Shown one piece after another: positions 60,171-64,000 of a DNA stretch of 64,000 nt. Position 1 is the stretch's first letter; each line of letters opens with the position of its first letter. The position numbers and the translations under genes were made by a program. The stretch is from Collinsella aerofaciens (GTDB lineage Bacteria > Actinomycetota > Coriobacteriia > Coriobacteriales > Coriobacteriaceae): positions 23,346 to 87,345 of the forward strand of contig NZ_JADPCH010000009.1 in NCBI RefSeq assembly GCF_015670745.1. The letters run 5' to 3'. The notes under the pieces are model-generated. The model worked only from the letters and a program-made list of their open reading frames with translations, did not search any database and had not been told where the DNA came from.

Positions 60171-60971
60171 TTAGACGAGTTGAAGATTGATAACGACAAC
60201 GCATGTCACCAGCAGCGCCATCGCCAGCGCTGCCAGTGCATCCCCGCGGCCAAACGCAAGCGCATGCAGACGCGTGCGTCCCTGCTCGCCGTGATAACAG
60301 CGCGCATCCATGGCGGCCGAAAGCGTCTCGGCATGACGGAACACGCCGGTGAACAGCGGAATCGCCACACTGCCGAGCATGCGCACACCGCCGAGCGGAC
60401 CGCCCGTCACGCGCGCGCCGCGACTTGCCTGTGCATCGGCCGTCTGCTTCATCTCGGTGGCAAATTGCGGCATAAAGCGCAGCGCGATGCCCATGATCAT
60501 ACCGAGCTCGTGTGCCGGAAGCCCCAGACGCGCAAGCGGTGCGAGCAAACGCTCAAAGCCCGCAGTGAGATCGAGCGTGGGCGTGGTGAGTGTAATGGCG
60601 CTCATGCCGGCCATCATCAGGGTCAGACGGCATGTCATAAACGTCGCAGAACGCAGCGAGCCCTCGCTCACCTGCAAAAAGCCAAGCCGCCACAGGATGC
60701 GGCCACTCTGGTCGGAAAACAGGTTGAGCACCGCGACCACCACGACAATCGCCAGCAATGGTGCCATCGATGATAGGACCCGGCGCAACGGCACCCGGGC
60801 CATGACATAGACCAGCACGACAAATATTGCGACCGGAACCAGCCCGCAAAAGCTTCCGACGGTGAGCACGGTGATCAGAAATGCGAAACCTAGAAGCAAC
60901 TTAGTGCGCGGATCCAGGCGATGCACCGCGCTATCCCCGGGATAGTAGCTGCCAAATGAGAACGCCTCCAT
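60171..60971 (-). CDS. ecfT: ECF transporter transmembrane subunit EcfT
   Basis: The membrane scaffold of an energy-coupling-factor importer. Six hydrophobic segments, with HRLDPRTKLLLGFAFLI at the start and the coupling motifs QASRGARVTGG and AMDARCYHG, whose Ala-Arg-Gly type pattern contacts the ATPases. About 266 residues from ATG 60971, which overlaps the ecfA stop (TAATG); a longer frame to 61016 is inside ecfA. Confidence 0.92.
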   Translation of the reverse strand: MEAFSFGSYYPGDSAVHRLDPRTKLLLGFAFLITVLTVGSFCGLVPVAIFVVLVYVMARVPLRRVLSSMAPLLAIVVVVAVLNLFSDQSGRILWRLGFLQVSEGSLRSATFMTCRLTLMMAGMSAITLTTPTLDLTAGFERLLAPLARLGLPAHELGMIMGIALRFMPQFATEMKQTADAQASRGARVTGGPLGGVRMLGSVAIPLFTGVFRHAETLSAAMDARCYHGEQGRTRLHALAFGRGDALAALAMALLVTCVVVINLQLV

Positions 60972-62875
60972 TAGCAGCCCTCCTCTCGCGTGGGCGCCTT
61001 GGAACCAGCCTGACACGGAACCCTCAAAGGCACGTCCGCGCAGCCCAGCAGCAAGCCGGCCAACTCGTCGGCTAGCGCCTCAACCGTATAAAGATTGTCG
61101 CAGCGGAGCGGCACACCGGCTTTCGCGAGCGCCAGCGCCATGCGCTGGGCGGCGGGAACGCCCAGGCCGATCGACTTGAGCTCGTCCGCGTGCGCAAAAA
61201 CCTGCGCGGGCGTTCCCTCGGCAAACACGGCGCCCTCGTTCATCACAACGATACGGTCACAGCAATTTGCCAGGTCATCCATGCTATGCGAAACCATGAC
61301 AACAGTCAGGCCCTCGCGATGGAGCCGATCGATGAGCCCCAGGAAATCCCCGCGCGCAGCCGGATCGAGCCCCGCCATGGGCTCGTCGAGCACCAGCACC
61401 TCGGGCTCCATGGCGAGCACGCCGGCAAACGCCACGCGGCGCTGCTGGCCGCCCGAAAGCTCAAAGGGGCTCTTGTCGCCCATCGCAGCAAGGTCGAGGC
61501 CCACGCGCGCAAGCGATGATGCGACACGGCGTGCAACCTCGTCTTCTGGCAGGCCAAGGTTGCGCGGGCCAAACGCCACGTCCCGCGCCACGGTCTCGGC
61601 AAATAGCTGGCGCTCGGGATACTGAAACACCACGCCGACCTTGGCCTTAACCGCGGCGGCGTCTTTCTTGCTTGATAGGTCGAGCCCCAGCGCGCAAACG
61701 CTTCCCTCCTGCGGACGAATCAACCCGTTGAGATGCTGAACCAGCGTCGATTTACCCGAGCCGGTATGACCCGCCAATCCCAGAAACTCGCCGCGGCGCA
61801 CCGTCAGCGAAACATCACGTAGCGCCCAGGGGCTGTTTGGATCGTTGCCCCAAAGAGCCTGTTTGCTCGATGCGTCCGCAGTGGTCGAGCGCTTGCGCCA
61901 TCGACGGCGCTCGCGGGCGCTCAGCGAGTAACTATGCGAGAGGTGCGAAATCTCGATAACGGGCTCCGACGCGGCTATCCCGTCGGCCGCAGAGGATCCA
62001 TTGTCAAGCACATGAGAATCGGATGCGGAAGGCTGCCCTGCGATGTCCGTCCCGCTCCGCTCGGCATAAGCCTGTGCAATCTCGGCAACCATATCTGCCT
62101 CGCGCACCTGCGCGCAAACGGAAACGCCCTTCTCACGAAGTGCCCTACCTAGGCAGCACGACTCCGGCATGTCCAGGTTGAGCTGCGCAAGTTCGTCCGC
62201 TCGCGTCAAGATTTCCTCGGGCGTACCGAGCATGGCAACGCGCCCCGCCCGAAACACCGCGACACGATCGGCCTCGGCGGCCTCCTCCATAAAGTGCGTA
62301 ATCATCACGATGGTCATGCCGCGATCGTGCAACGCGCGGCAAGCCTTCATGAGGCCCTTGCGCCCACGCGGATCAAGCATCGAGGAAGCCTCATCCAATA
62401 TGAGCACGCGCGGCTCCATGGCGAGCACGCCGGCAAGCGCCACGCGTTGCTTTTGGCCACCCGAAAGCGCATGGGTCTCGTGGCGCTCAAAGCCCACCAG
62501 GCCCACGCCCTTCAGTGCCTCGCGTACGCGCTGCGCAATTTGCGCCGATGGCACGCCAAGGTTTTCGGGACCAAACGCAACGTCATCTTCGACAAGCGTT
62601 GCCACCAGCTGATCATCGGGATTCTGGAACACCATGCCCGCGGTCGAACGAATGTCGTAGACCAGCTCGGGGTCGGACGCATCCATGCCGTTGATGCGTA
62701 CCGTGCCCGCATCGGGCTGCAACAGTGCATTCAGATGCTTGGCAAACGTCGACTTGCCCGACCCATTGCCACCGAGAATGCAGAAAAACTCCCCGTCCTC
62801 GATGTTCAGATCGATACCGTCGAGTGCCGACACGGCACCGTCATAGCTAAAGGAAACGCCCCGACACTCAATCAT
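60971..62875 (-). CDS. ecfA: Fused ECF ATPase (EcfA1-EcfA2 on one chain)
   Basis: Both ATPases of the ECF importer joined into 634 residues. Domain 1 (residues 1-240) has Walker A GGNGSGKST, signature LSGGQKQRV and Walker B LILDEASSMLD. A linker of about 60 residues follows. Domain 2 (from about 300) has GHTGSGKST, LSGGQQRRV and LVLDEPMAGLD. Most ECF systems use two genes. Start and stop overlap ecfS (ATGA) and ecfT (TAATG), so all three are translated together. Confidence 0.94.
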   Translation of the reverse strand: MIECRGVSFSYDGAVSALDGIDLNIEDGEFFCILGGNGSGKSTFAKHLNALLQPDAGTVRINGMDASDPELVYDIRSTAGMVFQNPDDQLVATLVEDDVAFGPENLGVPSAQIAQRVREALKGVGLVGFERHETHALSGGQKQRVALAGVLAMEPRVLILDEASSMLDPRGRKGLMKACRALHDRGMTIVMITHFMEEAAEADRVAVFRAGRVAMLGTPEEILTRADELAQLNLDMPESCCLGRALREKGVSVCAQVREADMVAEIAQAYAERSGTDIAGQPSASDSHVLDNGSSAADGIAASEPVIEISHLSHSYSLSARERRRWRKRSTTADASSKQALWGNDPNSPWALRDVSLTVRRGEFLGLAGHTGSGKSTLVQHLNGLIRPQEGSVCALGLDLSSKKDAAAVKAKVGVVFQYPERQLFAETVARDVAFGPRNLGLPEDEVARRVASSLARVGLDLAAMGDKSPFELSGGQQRRVAFAGVLAMEPEVLVLDEPMAGLDPAARGDFLGLIDRLHREGLTVVMVSHSMDDLANCCDRIVVMNEGAVFAEGTPAQVFAHADELKSIGLGVPAAQRMALALAKAGVPLRCDNLYTVEALADELAGLLLGCADVPLRVPCQAGSKAPTREEGC

Positions 62876-63462
62876 GCGCGACCTTTGACCTGGTCCTTTT
62901 TAGGCGTGATGAGATTAGAGACCGCCTTGTACACCGCCAGCGTCAACACCGAGTTGAGCACGGTCTTGATGAGGTTAAACGGCAGCACGGCAGGAATCAT
63001 GAGCGGGGCGATCACATCGACCGAGCCATACCAGAACCATACGCCAATGGTAAGGTTTGCGACCATAGACAATGCCGTAGCGGCAATAACGCCGAGCACC
63101 AGGCCAATCACGGCACCCTTATAGGTATGCATCTTCTGATAGACGATAGCCGCGGGCAGAATGTAGCCCAGCGTGGCAACCAGGTTCATAAGCGCGCCGA
63201 CCCAGTCACCCGTAGTGAGCGCATGGATGACAATCGCCATGGCGGCGACGGCAGTGCCGGCACCAGGGCCGTACGCAAACCCGCACACCATCGCCGGTAC
63301 CAGCGACGGATCATAGGTCAAAAACGGCGCCGAAGGAAGGATGGGCAACTGCACGTACATAAACAGGGCACCCAAGGCGCACATCAGCGCCATGGTAACG
63401 AGCTGTTTGGTGCTCCACCTATTCGTGTTCTCAAAATGGATATGCTGCGACTGTTCAGACAT
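62872..63462 (-). CDS. ribU: ECF substrate-binding subunit, riboflavin type (RibU-like)
   Basis: The S component that binds the vitamin, about 196 residues with six hydrophobic helices (TMALMCALGALFMYVQLPI, then PSLVPAMVCGFAYGPGAG). Assignment to riboflavin rests on the FMN riboswitch immediately upstream; RibU proteins have this topology and the same control. ATG 63462 has AGGTGAT upstream; an in-frame ATG at 63483 lies inside the riboswitch 3' end. Confidence 0.88.
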   Translation of the reverse strand: MSEQSQHIHFENTNRWSTKQLVTMALMCALGALFMYVQLPILPSAPFLTYDPSLVPAMVCGFAYGPGAGTAVAAMAIVIHALTTGDWVGALMNLVATLGYILPAAIVYQKMHTYKGAVIGLVLGVIAATALSMVANLTIGVWFWYGSVDVIAPLMIPAVLPFNLIKTVLNSVLTLAVYKAVSNLITPKKDQVKGRA

Positions 63463-63477
63463 AAGATCACCTGCCTC

Positions 63478-63656
63478 TTTCATCCGGACTCTAACCGTTG
63501 GTACTGGAATCTCACCAGTTCAGCCGGCATGCGAACCAACACACGCACGGGTCGCGGACTCATCGGCTCGACGCAGGTCCTCGCCTGCGCCACGGCACCC
63601 CTTTGGCACCGCCCAATTTACCGCCAGTGGGGAATTCCACCCCGCCCTGAAACAGC
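63478..63656 (-). ncRNA. FMN riboswitch (RFN element)
   Basis: On the minus strand the conserved blocks appear in order: CAGGGCGGGGTGGAATTCCC, ACTGGCGGTAAA, GATGAGTCCGCGACC, CTGGTGAGATTCCAGTACC, and AGAGTCCGGATGAAAGAGG. The paralogous GGTGGAATTCC and GGTGAGATTCC arms are diagnostic. It would lower ribU-ecfA-ecfT expression when FMN is plentiful. Confidence 0.96.
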
Positions 63657-63663
63657 AACTGCA

Positions 63664-63691
63664 AGTGTAGCACGAGAGGGTATTCGTGCAA
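63664..63691 (-). promoter_or_regulatory. Promoter of the ribU-ecfA-ecfT operon
   Basis: TTGCAC (63686-63691) and TACACT (63664-63669) are 16 bases apart, placing the transcript start next to the riboswitch 5' end. Confidence 0.7.
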
Positions 63692-64000
63692 GTATGCTGA
63701 GGCTAATTTATGGCGGGGGGAACGCTCCAGAAATGCGAGCGGGACAAGTTAACGCGATAACCACGTTCTCCGTCCACGCCAAAGTAACGCGCCTTTCGCG
63801 GCAAAGCCGCGAAACAGCGACCGGGACACGTATCCCCATCAGCCACGATCTCCGCCCACGCCGACCTCAAGGCCGTAAACGCAGGGGATCCGGGGGCGTG
63901 ACGGGGTTTCTCTCCGGAACATTCCGCACTGATATCTTCTGAATTGAAGACGTCGATGGTGCACCCGTATACCATTGACGTCGACACCATCAGATGCGGA
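63692..64000. other. Region without a recognisable gene
   Basis: No gene is supported here. The stretch has a perfect TTTCGCGGC/GCCGCGAAA hairpin (63797-63818) and near the window end two related GACGTCGA-containing segments. Open frames on both strands are short and show no family features. Confidence 0.5.

Noticed and set aside
63703..63990. 95-codon minus-strand frame at the window end
   Set aside because: No start signal, no recognisable motif, and it contains a hairpin; not enough to call a gene.
1..64000. CRISPR array, rRNA operon, prophage or complete insertion sequence
   Set aside because: No regularly spaced repeat-spacer series, rRNA sequence, phage structural gene, integrase or transposase gene was seen.

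Overview
The window is a contiguous piece of a high-GC bacterial chromosome. Gene content and order point to an actinobacterium of the class Coriobacteriia, most likely Collinsella or a close relative. The basis is GC-rich codon use, the rpmG–tRNA-Trp–secE–nusG–rplK–rplA and tRNA–tuf blocks, a lysyl-tRNA synthetase with an extra C-terminal tRNA-binding domain, a double-ATPase ECF transporter, and a roughly 1480-residue CoA-dehydratase activase. The genus is an inference from general knowledge, not from a database search.

Layout. 1-9.3 kb (mostly + strand): 3' end of asnS, a WYL-type regulator, a three-gene ABC importer (lipoprotein, permease, ATPase), a decayed secreted-protein start, mscS, and a cytosolic BMP-like protein overlapping a metallophosphoesterase. 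9.3-13.7 kb (- strand): translation and transcription core (rplA, rplK, nusG, secE, tRNA-Trp, rpmG, tuf, and tRNA-Met, -Thr and -Tyr) with two strong promoters. 14.0-18.1 kb: a lower-GC beta-glucoside cassette (RpiR regulator, GH1 6-phospho-beta-glucosidase, PTS IIBC) bounded by related repeats. 18.4-20.1 kb: tRNA-Thr and an HTH-HipA-like fusion under a palindromic operator. 20.1-25.6 kb (- strand): disA-ispD-ispF-cysS-rlmB-yacP, the same order as in Firmicutes. 25.7-28.5 kb: mntP behind a yybP-ykoY manganese riboswitch, then a classical hipBA pair. 28.5-41 kb (- strand): pepD, clpC, tetR with the giant activase, a DUF2798 membrane protein and a ThrE-type exporter. 41-53.2 kb (- strand): lysS, greA, tatA, tRNA-Pro, ispE, veg-like, dtd, rdgB, rph, murI, a HAD phosphatase, murE and asnB. 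53.4-54.1 kb: tRNA-Val with a duplicated 3' end and a 215-bp AT-rich inverted-repeat element. 54.1-59.1 kb: argCJBD behind a probable ARG box. 59.2-63.7 kb: two paralogous PNPOx-like proteins and an ecfS-ecfAA-ecfT operon led by an FMN riboswitch, so a riboflavin importer.

The window is mostly conserved housekeeping genes. The most notable non-genic structure is a scattered family of at least eight hairpins. Their stems differ from copy to copy and stay base-paired, while the loop keeps a GGGACAG / CTGTCCC core. Four of them overlap or touch the stop codon of a gene. Other points of interest are two HipA-type kinase loci of different design about 7 kb apart, the repeat-bounded sugar cassette, tandem inverted repeats of identical geometry downstream of it, and several proteins with unusual domain composition.
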